Below, in pieces: positions 1-5,966 of a DNA stretch of 43,775 nucleotides (position 1 is its first letter; every line of letters starts with the position of its first letter). The notes beneath the pieces are model-generated. The model searched no databases, had not been told where the DNA came from, and was given only the letters and a program-made list of their open reading frames with translations. Origin of the DNA: Clostridiales bacterium (lineage in GTDB: Bacteria > Bacillota > Clostridia > Oscillospirales > CAG-272); NCBI GenBank assembly GCA_024693345.1, contig JAILLB010000047.1, forward strand, positions 1 through 43,775. The letters are read 5' to 3'. Position numbers and translations under genes: made by a program.

Positions 1-1845
1 CAGCCGTATATGGACAAGGCTCTTGTCCAGGGTGAGACATACAGATTCTACGGCAAGATAGAAAAGAAGAACAAAGCCGTGTTCATGTCAAGCCCAATAG
101 CTGACAATATGAGAGAAGCAGACGAAAAGAGCCTCTACGCCATTTATCCGCTCACATCGGGACTGTCACAGAAGATAGTACACAACGCAATAGAATCGGC
201 ATTCAGATATGCACTGGATGAACGCGCCGATGACTGCGTAAAAGACATTCTGCCTGCGGATATGAAGATGAAATACGGGCTGTGCGATTTGCGCTTTGCC
301 CTTGAAAACATACACAATCCCGCTGACCTTGAAAGTGTAGACACAGCCAAGAGAAGACTCGCTTTCGAAGAGATGTATCTGTTCGCACTGAACCTTCTCT
401 CATCGGGAAAAACAGAAAAACAGGCGACAAGAAAAGCTTATGCAAAATCCGACATGAAAAAGTTTGAATCGATGTTCGGATTTACCTTTACAAATGCTCA
501 GAAGAGGACTATAGGCGAGATAGAAGAAGACCTCACTTCCGGAAAGAAGATGTCGAGAATCGTGACAGGTGACGTTGGCTCGGGCAAAACGGTTTGTGCC
601 GCATTTGCCGTGTTCTCGGCACTTGAAAACGGCGAGCAGGCTGCAATAATGGCACCTACCGAAATTCTTGCAAGACAGCACTATAACGACTTAAAACCTC
701 TGTTTGAAAAGATCGGGTACAGGACGGAAATTCTGACAGGCGGAATGAAAGCTGCGGAAAAGAGAATGCTGCTTGAAAGAATATATTCAGGAGACGTCAG
801 GCTCATTATAGGGACACACGCACTGCTTGAAGACAATGTCTTGTTTGACAACCTCGGACTGGTTGTGACAGACGAGCAGCACAAATTCGGAGCAAACCAG
901 AGAAAGAAGCTTGCGGAAAAGAATTTCGACTGCCACATCCTGACAATGAGTGCTACTCCAATACCGAGAACACTGGCTCTCGTTCTGTTCGGAAATCTCG
1001 ATATATCCACTGTTGATGAAATGCCTCCGGGCAGAAAGAAAGTATCTACTTTTGCACTCGGAGAGGACTACAGGGACGGACTGAACGGATACATACGCAA
1101 AACAGTTGACGAAGGCGGTCAGGTATATATCGTTTGCCCATCAGTTGAAGAAGAAAAACTTGTAGGTGAATCCGGAGAAGAGATATCCCAGAAAGACCTT
1201 ATTCCTTTGGGAGTAGTTCGTGAAGGCGGAAGAAGCATGAAAGCTGCTGTGAATTTCGCAGATGAACTATCCGAAAAAGTATTCCCGGATTTGAGAATAG
1301 GGTTTATTCACGGAAAACTCAAACAGAAACAGAAAGACGAAGTGATGGAGAGATTTGTCAAGGGAGAACTGGACATTCTCGTGTCAACAACCGTTATTGA
1401 AGTCGGCGTCAATGTTCCGAACGCTTCGGTTATGGTAGTTGAAAATGCTGAATTCTTCGGACTTGCCCAGCTGCACCAGCTGAGGGGACGTGTCGGAAGG
1501 GGAAGCAGGAAATCCTATTGCTTTTTGATGTCTGACTCCAAGAGCGAAAAAGCCAAGGAGAGACTCCAGACACTTTGTGAGACAAATGACGGATACAAGA
1601 TAGCCGAAAAGGACCTTGAGATGAGAGGGCCGGGCGACTTTATAGCGCAGACAGATGGCACTATAAGACAGTCCGGTGAATCAGGACTGAAGCTGTCTGC
1701 TTCTCTTGGAAACTCAGAACTCATTTATCACGCATTCGAAGAAGCGAAAAACACAATATCTTCTGATCCTCATCTGTTGGATGAGCGGAACAGAGCTGCA
1801 AAAGAAAAAATAGGGGAGACAAAACCGGTCGACAATGTCGATTGA
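1..1845 (+). CDS. recG: ATP-dependent DNA helicase RecG (5' truncated)
   Basis: RecG remodels stalled replication forks and Holliday junctions, acting in recombinational repair in the cytoplasm. The reading frame is open from base 1, so the gene starts outside the window. About 614 codons are present against roughly 680 for the family, so part of the N-terminal wedge domain is missing. Visible helicase motifs are Walker A GDVGSGKT (near base 570), the family DEQH box in DEQHKFG (near 871), motif III SATPIPRTL, and the C-terminal GRVGRG motif VI (near 1490), followed by the usual RecG C-terminal stretch. It ends 9 bases before the next gene on the same strand, so the two are probably cotranscribed. 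Identification is secure; only the 5' part is unseen. Confidence 0.96.
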   Translation, partial: QPYMDKALVQGETYRFYGKIEKKNKAVFMSSPIADNMREADEKSLYAIYPLTSGLSQKIVHNAIESAFRYALDERADDCVKDILPADMKMKYGLCDLRFALENIHNPADLESVDTAKRRLAFEEMYLFALNLLSSGKTEKQATRKAYAKSDMKKFESMFGFTFTNAQKRTIGEIEEDLTSGKKMSRIVTGDVGSGKTVCAAFAVFSALENGEQAAIMAPTEILARQHYNDLKPLFEKIGYRTEILTGGMKAAEKRMLLERIYSGDVRLIIGTHALLEDNVLFDNLGLVVTDEQHKFGANQRKKLAEKNFDCHILTMSATPIPRTLALVLFGNLDISTVDEMPPGRKKVSTFALGEDYRDGLNGYIRKTVDEGGQVYIVCPSVEEEKLVGESGEEISQKDLIPLGVVREGGRSMKAAVNFADELSEKVFPDLRIGFIHGKLKQKQKDEVMERFVKGELDILVSTTVIEVGVNVPNASVMVVENAEFFGLAQLHQLRGRVGRGSRKSYCFLMSDSKSEKAKERLQTLCETNDGYKIAEKDLEMRGPGDFIAQTDGTIRQSGESGLKLSASLGNSELIYHAFEEAKNTISSDPHLLDERNRAAKEKIGETKPVDNVD

Positions 1846-1854
1846 TGCGTAATT

Positions 1855-2601
1855 ATGGAATACATACAACTTACAAAAGAAAATCTTGAGAAAGAGCACA
1901 TCTGTTGTGCAATATCCAACAACAACGACATACAGGTATCTTCAAAGAAAGCATGGCTGAAGGACAGGTTTGATGACGGACTCGTATTCCTCAAAAGTGT
2001 CGAGCGCGGAAAGTGCTTCATAGAATACCTGCCTGCAGAAAACGCATGGAACCCCCTAGATGCAAAAGGATACATGTATATTGATTGCCTCTGGGTGTCA
2101 GGCTCGTTTAAAGGACACGGATATTCTAATGACCTTCTGGAATCATGCATCAATGACAGTAAGTCAAAAGGAAAAATGGGACTTTGCATTCTGTCTTCAC
2201 AGAAGAAACTTCCGTTTTTGTCCGACCCAAAATACCTTAAATACAAAGGTTTTTCGGTGGCCGACAGAGCTACCAACGGAATAGAGCTGTGGTATCTTCC
2301 GTTTGAAGAGAGTGCTCCAAAGCCGTCTTTCAAAGAATGCGCCAAAGATCCGCACATTGATGACTCAGGCTATGTTTTATTCTATACAAGTCAATGTCCG
2401 TTCAACGGAAAGTATGTCCCTATAGTGGAAGCAACTGCAAAAGAGCACAATATCCCGTTCAAGGCAATACATATATCTTCAAAGGAAGAGGCACAGAGAG
2501 CGCCAACTCCTATTACGACTTATGCGTTGTTTTCTGATGGGAAATATATATCCAACGAACAGATGAACGATACAAAGTTCCTGAAACTGGTTAATGGATA
2601 A
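1855..2601 (+). CDS. GNAT N-acetyltransferase with C-terminal YoaP-like domain
   Basis: A 248-residue protein. The first ~150 residues look like a GNAT acetyltransferase fold: an acetyl-CoA-binding-like stretch around WVSGSFKGHGYSNDLLE and a following small helical region. The last ~80 residues resemble the YoaP-like domain, a thioredoxin-related fold, with YTSQCPFNGKY carrying a single cysteine where thioredoxins have CxxC. Such proteins are annotated as acetyltransferases of unknown substrate, so no substrate is assigned. ATG at 1855 is the first Met after the recG stop. No clear ribosome site precedes it, which suggests translation coupled to recG. A strong terminator follows at 2641. Family assignment is from memory of the architecture. 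Confidence 0.75.
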   Translation: MEYIQLTKENLEKEHICCAISNNNDIQVSSKKAWLKDRFDDGLVFLKSVERGKCFIEYLPAENAWNPLDAKGYMYIDCLWVSGSFKGHGYSNDLLESCINDSKSKGKMGLCILSSQKKLPFLSDPKYLKYKGFSVADRATNGIELWYLPFEESAPKPSFKECAKDPHIDDSGYVLFYTSQCPFNGKYVPIVEATAKEHNIPFKAIHISSKEEAQRAPTPITTYALFSDGKYISNEQMNDTKFLKLVNG

Positions 2602-2640
2602 CAAAAAAAGATTGCATATTATTCCAATCCCATAGGAATA

Positions 2641-2692
2641 AAAAACAACAGCACAAAGAGTACGCTAACCCTAATTGTGTTGTTGTTTTTTA
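2641..2692 (+). terminator. Rho-independent terminator of the recG operon
   Basis: A 16-bp stem (2641-2656 with 2675-2690) pairs completely if one G-U wobble is allowed. Its loop is 18 bases and the 3' arm ends in a run of T. The 5' arm begins with A residues, so it may also work on the other strand. It separates the housekeeping unit from the accessory island. Confidence 0.88.
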
Positions 2693-2782
2693 TATTTGAG
2701 ATAGGTAGATTGTAAGCATTTGTTAAATCACAATGGTGTACCATATTGTTTGAGTATCTATCCACATCAAGGTTGCGAAACG

Positions 2783-2810
2783 TTCAAAATTATGTTTGAA
2801 TAATTTCAAA
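2783..2810. promoter_or_regulatory. Cluster of TTCAAA/TTTGAA half-sites upstream of the repressor promoter
   Basis: Three alternating half-sites are seen: TTCAAA at 2783, TTTGAA at 2795 and TTCAAA at 2805. They form two overlapping inverted repeats with 6- and 4-base spacers, just upstream of the -35 box at 2818. A related inverted repeat GTTTCAAA...TTTGAAAC lies at 3853-3885, ahead of the four-gene cassette. Binding by the adjacent Xre regulator is an inference. Confidence 0.45.
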
Positions 2811-2817
2811 TGCGATA

Positions 2818-2846
2818 TTGACAATTGCAAATCTGCAATGTATAAT
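2818..2846 (+). promoter_or_regulatory. Consensus sigma-A promoter of the Xre/ImmA pair, with operator in the spacer
   Basis: TTGACA (2818-2823), a 17-base spacer and TATAAT (2841-2846) match the sigma-A consensus perfectly. The spacer itself is a perfect inverted repeat, ATTGCA-AATC-TGCAAT (2824-2839), placed where a bound repressor would block polymerase. The predicted start is near 2853, downstream of the Met at 2796. This supports ATG 2883 as the real start of the regulator. Confidence 0.85.
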
Positions 2847-2853
2847 GATGTTG

Positions 2854-2868
2854 GGTTCTTTGAGAACC
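2854..2868. promoter_or_regulatory. Inverted repeat at the transcription start (candidate operator)
   Basis: GGTTCT-TTG-AGAACC is a perfect 6+3+6 inverted repeat. It covers the predicted +1 region and lies just before the ribosome site AAGGAGG (2870-2876). It could be an operator or a small 5' hairpin in the mRNA. Together with the spacer palindrome it suggests tight autoregulation. Confidence 0.5.
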
Positions 2869-2882
2869 AAAGGAGGTTATGT

Positions 2883-3194
2883 ATGTCTTGGAAAGAAAAG
2901 GTTCTTAATCTTATGGAGAAAAAGAACTTAACACAAAAGGATTTGGCAAGGTTGAGCGGAATCACTGAAAGCTCTGTTTCGCGATATTTGCGTAGTGAAA
3001 AGCGCCCTAGACTTGACATAGTAATTAATTTTGCAAAAGCACTTAATGTTGAAACCACTTATCTCCTTGATGATGAAGAAAAGTCTATTAGTGCTTATAA
3101 CGCAATTTCAACGGCGGTCGCTCGCTACGGAAATGAATTGACTCCTGAAGAGAAAAATCAACTTATTGCTCTGATTCTTGGTACGGTGAACTGA
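2883..3194 (+). CDS. Xre-family helix-turn-helix transcriptional regulator
   Basis: A 103-residue regulator. Residues ~5-60 form a Cro/C1-type HTH: KKNLTQKDLARLSGITESSV as helices 2-3, then SRYLRSEKRPRLDIVINFAKAL. The C-terminal third is a short helical tail that could mediate dimerisation or be the protease target. Start ATG 2883 follows AAGGAGG at ideal spacing; an in-frame Met at 2796 lies upstream of the promoter and is rejected. The stop overlaps the ATG of the ImmA-like gene by one base. Known pairs of this kind (ImmR/ImmA of ICEBs1, phage repressor/antirepressor pairs) hold a mobile element silent until the protease cleaves the repressor. The role here is inferred from that pairing. 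Confidence 0.88.
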   Translation: MSWKEKVLNLMEKKNLTQKDLARLSGITESSVSRYLRSEKRPRLDIVINFAKALNVETTYLLDDEEKSISAYNAISTAVARYGNELTPEEKNQLIALILGTVN

Positions 3195-3772
3195 TGTATA
3201 GAAAAGGTCAGCAATATGACAAGATGGCAGAACTTGTCGGAGAAATTTATATAGACTACAACATTTATTCTTTTCCTGTTGATGTTAAGGAATTGTGCAG
3301 AAGGATGGGCATTCGACTTTTACAATATGGCGAATTTCCTATTTTGAAGAGAGCATTGTTGATGAAAAAATCTCCTTCTGGGTTTTATGTTCCGCCGACC
3401 AATGAAACTCCCCCTATGATTTTTTATAACGATAATATAGGAGATATTGGATCAATTGGTAACATGAGGAGAAACATTCTCCATGAGGTTGGGCATTATG
3501 TTTGTGAAGATAATGATGAAAATACCGATAACGATGATTTAGCTGATTATTTTGGAAAGTATTTTCTTGCTCCAATATCCTATTTGATTGCTCTGAATAT
3601 ATGTAATATCAACCAAATAATGGCAGATTTTGGGGTTGATTTTGAAATGGCTGGATTTATCGAGAAAAACCTTAGAAATCGACGTAAGAATTATGGAAAT
3701 AAAATATTTGATTATGAAAAAAACCTTCTTAAGCATTTGCTTAAAGAAAGGTACGATGATATAGTCAAGTGA
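3194..3772 (+). CDS. ImmA/IrrE-family metallo-endopeptidase
   Basis: A 192-residue protein with the zinc-protease signature HEVGH at residues 97-101 (two His ligands and the catalytic Glu). It is followed by DDLADYFGKYFLAP, corresponding to the family's ExxAxxFAxxLLxP helix, with Asp where the usual ligand is Glu. Family members cleave an Xre repressor after DNA damage or other signals (ImmA of ICEBs1, IrrE of Deinococcus). The start codon overlaps the stop of the upstream regulator in the pattern TGATG, so the two are translationally coupled and very probably form one switch. The region is visibly AT-richer than recG before it. No integrase or relaxase is present in the window. Confidence 0.88.
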   Translation: MYRKGQQYDKMAELVGEIYIDYNIYSFPVDVKELCRRMGIRLLQYGEFPILKRALLMKKSPSGFYVPPTNETPPMIFYNDNIGDIGSIGNMRRNILHEVGHYVCEDNDENTDNDDLADYFGKYFLAPISYLIALNICNINQIMADFGVDFEMAGFIEKNLRNRRKNYGNKIFDYEKNLLKHLLKERYDDIVK

Positions 3773-3780
3773 TTGAGATT

Positions 3781-3802
3781 GCAACGATTGTGTTATTGTT
3801 GC
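3781..3802 (+). terminator. Weak hairpin after the ImmA-like gene
   Basis: GCAACGAT and ATTGTTGC form an 8-bp stem (one G-U) with a 6-base loop, starting 9 bases after the stop codon. There is no T tract, so intrinsic termination is uncertain and readthrough into the downstream cassette is possible. Confidence 0.35.
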
Positions 3803-3852
3803 GTGGATGTGTTTTGTGAAGATTCGTGAACGAATTCGCATATTCATGATTT

Positions 3853-3885
3853 GTTTCAAATACGGCTACCAAACGTTTTTGAAAC
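3853..3885. promoter_or_regulatory. GTTTCAAA...TTTGAAAC inverted repeat ahead of the four-gene cassette
   Basis: Perfect 8-bp inverted repeat arms at 3853-3860 and 3878-3885, 17 bases apart. The core TTTCAAA/TTTGAAA matches the half-sites found upstream of the Xre promoter. A possible -35 (TTGAAA, 3879-3884) overlaps the right arm, but no good -10 follows. The site is a candidate second operator of the Xre protein. Confidence 0.4.
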
Positions 3886-3904
3886 GGGTACTTTATTTTT
3901 TGAT

Positions 3905-3940
3905 TGTTCTGGAGATACAAGTGTCTTTCAAACAAGTGTA
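3905..3940 (+). repeat. Left copy of ~36-bp direct repeat flanking the DUF4417/toxin-like cassette
   Basis: Aligned with 5746-5781, 31 of 36 positions are identical (mismatches at positions 4, 8, 19, 26 and 36). The core contains AGATACAAGTGTCT followed by AAACAAGTGT. The copies are 1,841 bp apart and bracket exactly the four genes from 3991 to 5708. In this copy GGAGATACAA (3911-3920) also pairs with TTGTGTCTCC (3944-3953) as a 10-bp stem. The core AACAAGTGT resembles a Bacillus-type LexA box half (inference). Confidence 0.7.
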
Positions 3941-3990
3941 TTTTTGTGTCTCCAAGCAAAATATATTGCCTAAAAAGGAGGCACATAAAG

Positions 3991-4653
3991 ATGATAAAAA
4001 ATACAACAGATTTGTTATCAGTCGCTGATAGGTTAATAGAATACCTTGACGGCAAGATTGACTTTTCTAAAGATGGATTTCCGATTTTTAGAAAGGATAT
4101 GTTTCTGGATTCTGATCCAGAACTAATTGTTCCTTATTACAATCGGAACAACAAAATTGTGACCAATCCGAAAAAAACCGTATTATGCTTTTTCAGCTCG
4201 GATTCCGATCTGTACCGCAGACTTGAAAATGTATTCGATGACATCGATGAATACAAAAAGTGCATGGGTGTTATCGGTCTTGACATTACGGTGACGGATG
4301 ATATGGATGCGGAGTGGCAGGACATGATAATGCTTGCGAATCAGCTGTTTTTGGCGGTTCTCGCCTGCAACGGCATTAAGATTATTATGAATGCCAGAAT
4401 AGGAAGCCCGCGATCAGTGGAAAATCTGAAAGCATTTCCGAAAGGTGTCATTTGGGCGACCAGCTTTCTCGGGTGCGATAAGCTGAGATCGGAATATGAT
4501 TTCACTTTCATATCGAAGGTTCTTCGCATACTCCCTTCGAAGCTGTTGATATACGGGAAGCACGACATAATTGCTGAAAAGCAGCTGGCGAACATGGGCA
4601 TCGACTATCGCGTTTATGTCGATATGCACCGTCTCACGAAGGGGGTGGCATAA
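3991..4653 (+). CDS. DUF4417-like protein of unknown function
   Basis: A 220-residue soluble protein, first gene of a tightly packed four-gene unit. ATG 3991 follows AAAAAGGAGG at good spacing; an upstream in-frame TTG at 3904 lies inside the repeat and lacks a ribosome site. The order of motifs recalls DUF4417: a FFSSDSD segment, then GLDITVTDDM, a helical stretch ending ACNGIKIIMNARIG, PKGVIWATSFLGC, and a late PSKLLIYGKHD. DUF4417 proteins occur in phages and mobile elements with no known function. I see no signal peptide, membrane segment or obvious catalytic motif. The assignment is from memory; a profile search against PF14386 would settle it. Confidence 0.55.
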   Translation: MIKNTTDLLSVADRLIEYLDGKIDFSKDGFPIFRKDMFLDSDPELIVPYYNRNNKIVTNPKKTVLCFFSSDSDLYRRLENVFDDIDEYKKCMGVIGLDITVTDDMDAEWQDMIMLANQLFLAVLACNGIKIIMNARIGSPRSVENLKAFPKGVIWATSFLGCDKLRSEYDFTFISKVLRILPSKLLIYGKHDIIAEKQLANMGIDYRVYVDMHRLTKGVA

Positions 4654-5028
4654 ATGGCTGATAGCAAAAGCGCTTATTCGGAAGCGTCAAAGCATTACAT
4701 TGAGGTAAAGGTTCCGGCATCTGCAAAAGATCAGAAAAAATTTGATAAATCAAAATTGCGAGAAGCCAAGTATAATGAAAACTGGAAAAAGCAGATGGTA
4801 AACCTCAACGAAATCATAGATCAGTATTGCCCCAATTATACTGTGAAGGAAAAAGGCGAAAAATATGTTTTCAGAGGAGACAGATACCATGTTCAAGCGG
4901 ATATGGTAGCCGGCTACTTGAAAATATTCGATAACAGCATCAAGAAGTGGGTTAATCTTGATGGATCTGTGGCGGATTTGAACAAAGGTGAAGGACACTA
5001 CAAAATCAAAAAGCGGGAGGAAATGTAA
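4654..5028 (+). CDS. Basic toxin-like protein (hypothetical)
   Basis: A 124-residue, lysine-rich protein with no signal peptide or membrane helix. The N-terminal half is charged and probably helical. The C-terminal half reads as a small beta-rich domain: GDRYHVQADMVAGYLKIFD, a WVNLDG turn, and a final HYKIKKREEM. As I recall, similar endings occur at the C-termini of clostridial phage minor-head or secreted proteins that carry exchangeable toxin tips; this is recollection, not a search result. ATG directly follows the TAA of the upstream gene, behind GGGGTGG. The next gene, also with zero gap, encodes a small acidic protein, which is the usual order toxin then immunity. Function is unproven and no catalytic triad can be named. 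Confidence 0.45.
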   Translation: MADSKSAYSEASKHYIEVKVPASAKDQKKFDKSKLREAKYNENWKKQMVNLNEIIDQYCPNYTVKEKGEKYVFRGDRYHVQADMVAGYLKIFDNSIKKWVNLDGSVADLNKGEGHYKIKKREEM

Positions 5029-5394
5029 ATGGTATTCGTTTTATACAAAACTTTCGATAACGTTCAATTTAACAAATTTGGTTGTCCAATTGCTATTGAA
5101 CCCGTTGAGCAAAATCCTTCAGTCGAGTATTTCATTCTCGATAACGACTTTGACGACGTTGATCTGTTTTTTGATGACGGGGCTATAGACGAAATTGCTG
5201 AAAAATGCGATTCTCTAATTAGTTATGGCGAAGACGATTATTTCAATGCCGAGAAATGTAAAATCCTTTTATCATGGACCGAAGATCGGTTGCTCAAACC
5301 TGCGGTACCGAGATATAAAGAAATGCTTGAAGTATTGAAGGACTACTGTCAGCGTGCCATTGAACTGAATACGGGGGTTTATATCGACCTATGA
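5029..5394 (+). CDS. Acidic immunity-like protein (hypothetical)
   Basis: A 121-residue protein very rich in Asp and Glu, for example FILDNDFDDVDLFFDDGAIDEIAEKCDSL in its middle (quoted in part: DNDFDDVDLFFDDG). It has no signal peptide or membrane segment. Size, strong acidity and position directly after a basic toxin-like gene fit an immunity protein that neutralises its partner by charge complementarity. This is inference from context; I do not recognise a named Imm family. The start follows GGGAGG and abuts the previous stop. The stop overlaps the next start as ATGA, so the downstream gene is translationally coupled. Confidence 0.45.
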   Translation: MVFVLYKTFDNVQFNKFGCPIAIEPVEQNPSVEYFILDNDFDDVDLFFDDGAIDEIAEKCDSLISYGEDDYFNAEKCKILLSWTEDRLLKPAVPRYKEMLEVLKDYCQRAIELNTGVYIDL

Positions 5395-5708
5395 AATCAA
5401 CATATAAACTTTTCGGTGCATACTGGGACGGAATGCAAGCCGTAAAATATGATGAGTTGCACATCTATAACAGCACGAATCAGTCAATGGAACCCATCTC
5501 ATTTCAGCAGTTGTTGTCTGTTCAGAACGAAACCGAACTATCCCGCATCATTACACCTTACGAAACGAATAATGCGATTACAATCGGTATTGATTACAGG
5601 ACAGAGAGCACGAATCCGATTTTGCGAGTGTTTTTGGAAAAGCGGCTCTGCCAGATGATTGCCCATTTGTCTGAACGATTTCAGTCAGTACGCTGTGTTA
5701 GGGTATAA
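5391..5708 (+). CDS. Hypothetical small protein, last gene of the cassette
   Basis: A 105-residue soluble protein with no recognised domain. It starts at the ATGA overlap with the acidic gene upstream (5391), behind a G-rich stretch ACGGGGG. The sequence is mixed alpha/beta, with a possible final helix FLEKRLCQMIAHLSERFQ. Translational coupling suggests it works with the two preceding proteins, perhaps as a second immunity or accessory factor. It could also be an independent passenger. No function is proposed beyond membership in the unit. Confidence 0.5.
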   Translation: MKSTYKLFGAYWDGMQAVKYDELHIYNSTNQSMEPISFQQLLSVQNETELSRIITPYETNNAITIGIDYRTESTNPILRVFLEKRLCQMIAHLSERFQSVRCVRV

Positions 5709-5713
5709 AGAAA

Positions 5714-5744
5714 ACCCGCCAGGTGCTACCAACGCCTGACGGGT
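5714..5744 (+). terminator. Hairpin closing the four-gene cassette
   Basis: ACCCGCCAGG (5714-5723) pairs with CCTGACGGGT (5735-5744) with one mismatch, six bases after the last stop. It has no clear T tract, so it is either a poor intrinsic terminator or a 3' stabilising hairpin. The right direct repeat starts two bases later. Confidence 0.5.
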
Positions 5745-5745
5745 A

Positions 5746-5781
5746 TGTCCTGCAGATACAAGTATCTTTCGAACAAGTGTG
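5746..5781 (+). repeat. Right copy of the ~36-bp direct repeat
   Basis: Same orientation as 3905-3940 and 31/36 identical. Here the core AGATACAAGTATCT is a perfect 6+2+6 palindrome, followed by CGAACAAGTGT, close to a LexA/DinR box. It is followed by AT-rich DNA without a gene until 5966. Its position immediately after the cassette suggests a boundary or recombination site. Confidence 0.7.
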
Positions 5782-5900
5782 TCATAATTTTAACATGAGT
5801 TTAATGATTTGTCAATTATGTGACCCAAGAATATGTGTGAAACTATGTTTAATTAATTATGTCACGTAATTTGAGAATGTAAAGTTGAAGCAAAATATTC

Positions 5901-5950
5901 AAAAATCCAAAGAAATGCGATGGCCAAACCACATTATCTTTGGATTTTTT
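5901..5950 (-). terminator. Terminator of the GH78 operon (possibly bidirectional)
   Basis: A perfect 13-bp stem (5901-5913 with 5937-5949). On the minus strand the stem ends in a T run, 17 bases past the GH78 stop codon. T residues also follow on the plus strand, so it may stop convergent transcription from the accessory island as well. Confidence 0.85.
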
Positions 5951-5966
5951 TGTCAAGAATTTTACG

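Noticed and set aside
1770..2357. Long minus-strand frame opposite the GNAT/YoaP gene
   Set aside because: No ribosome site, no recognisable domain, and it lies across the stop/start junction of two well-supported plus-strand genes.
2796..2882. Upstream in-frame Met for the Xre regulator
   Set aside because: It lies before the perfect promoter (2818-2846), so it would not be in the transcript; ATG 2883 has AAGGAGG at good spacing.
3904..3990. Extended N-terminus of the DUF4417-like protein
   Set aside because: The TTG start lies in the direct repeat, has no ribosome site and adds a Cys-rich unrelated stretch; ATG 3991 has AAAAAGGAGG.
3905..5781. CRISPR array or integron cassette array
   Set aside because: Only two repeat copies about 1.8 kb apart with genes between; no spacers, cas genes or integrase.
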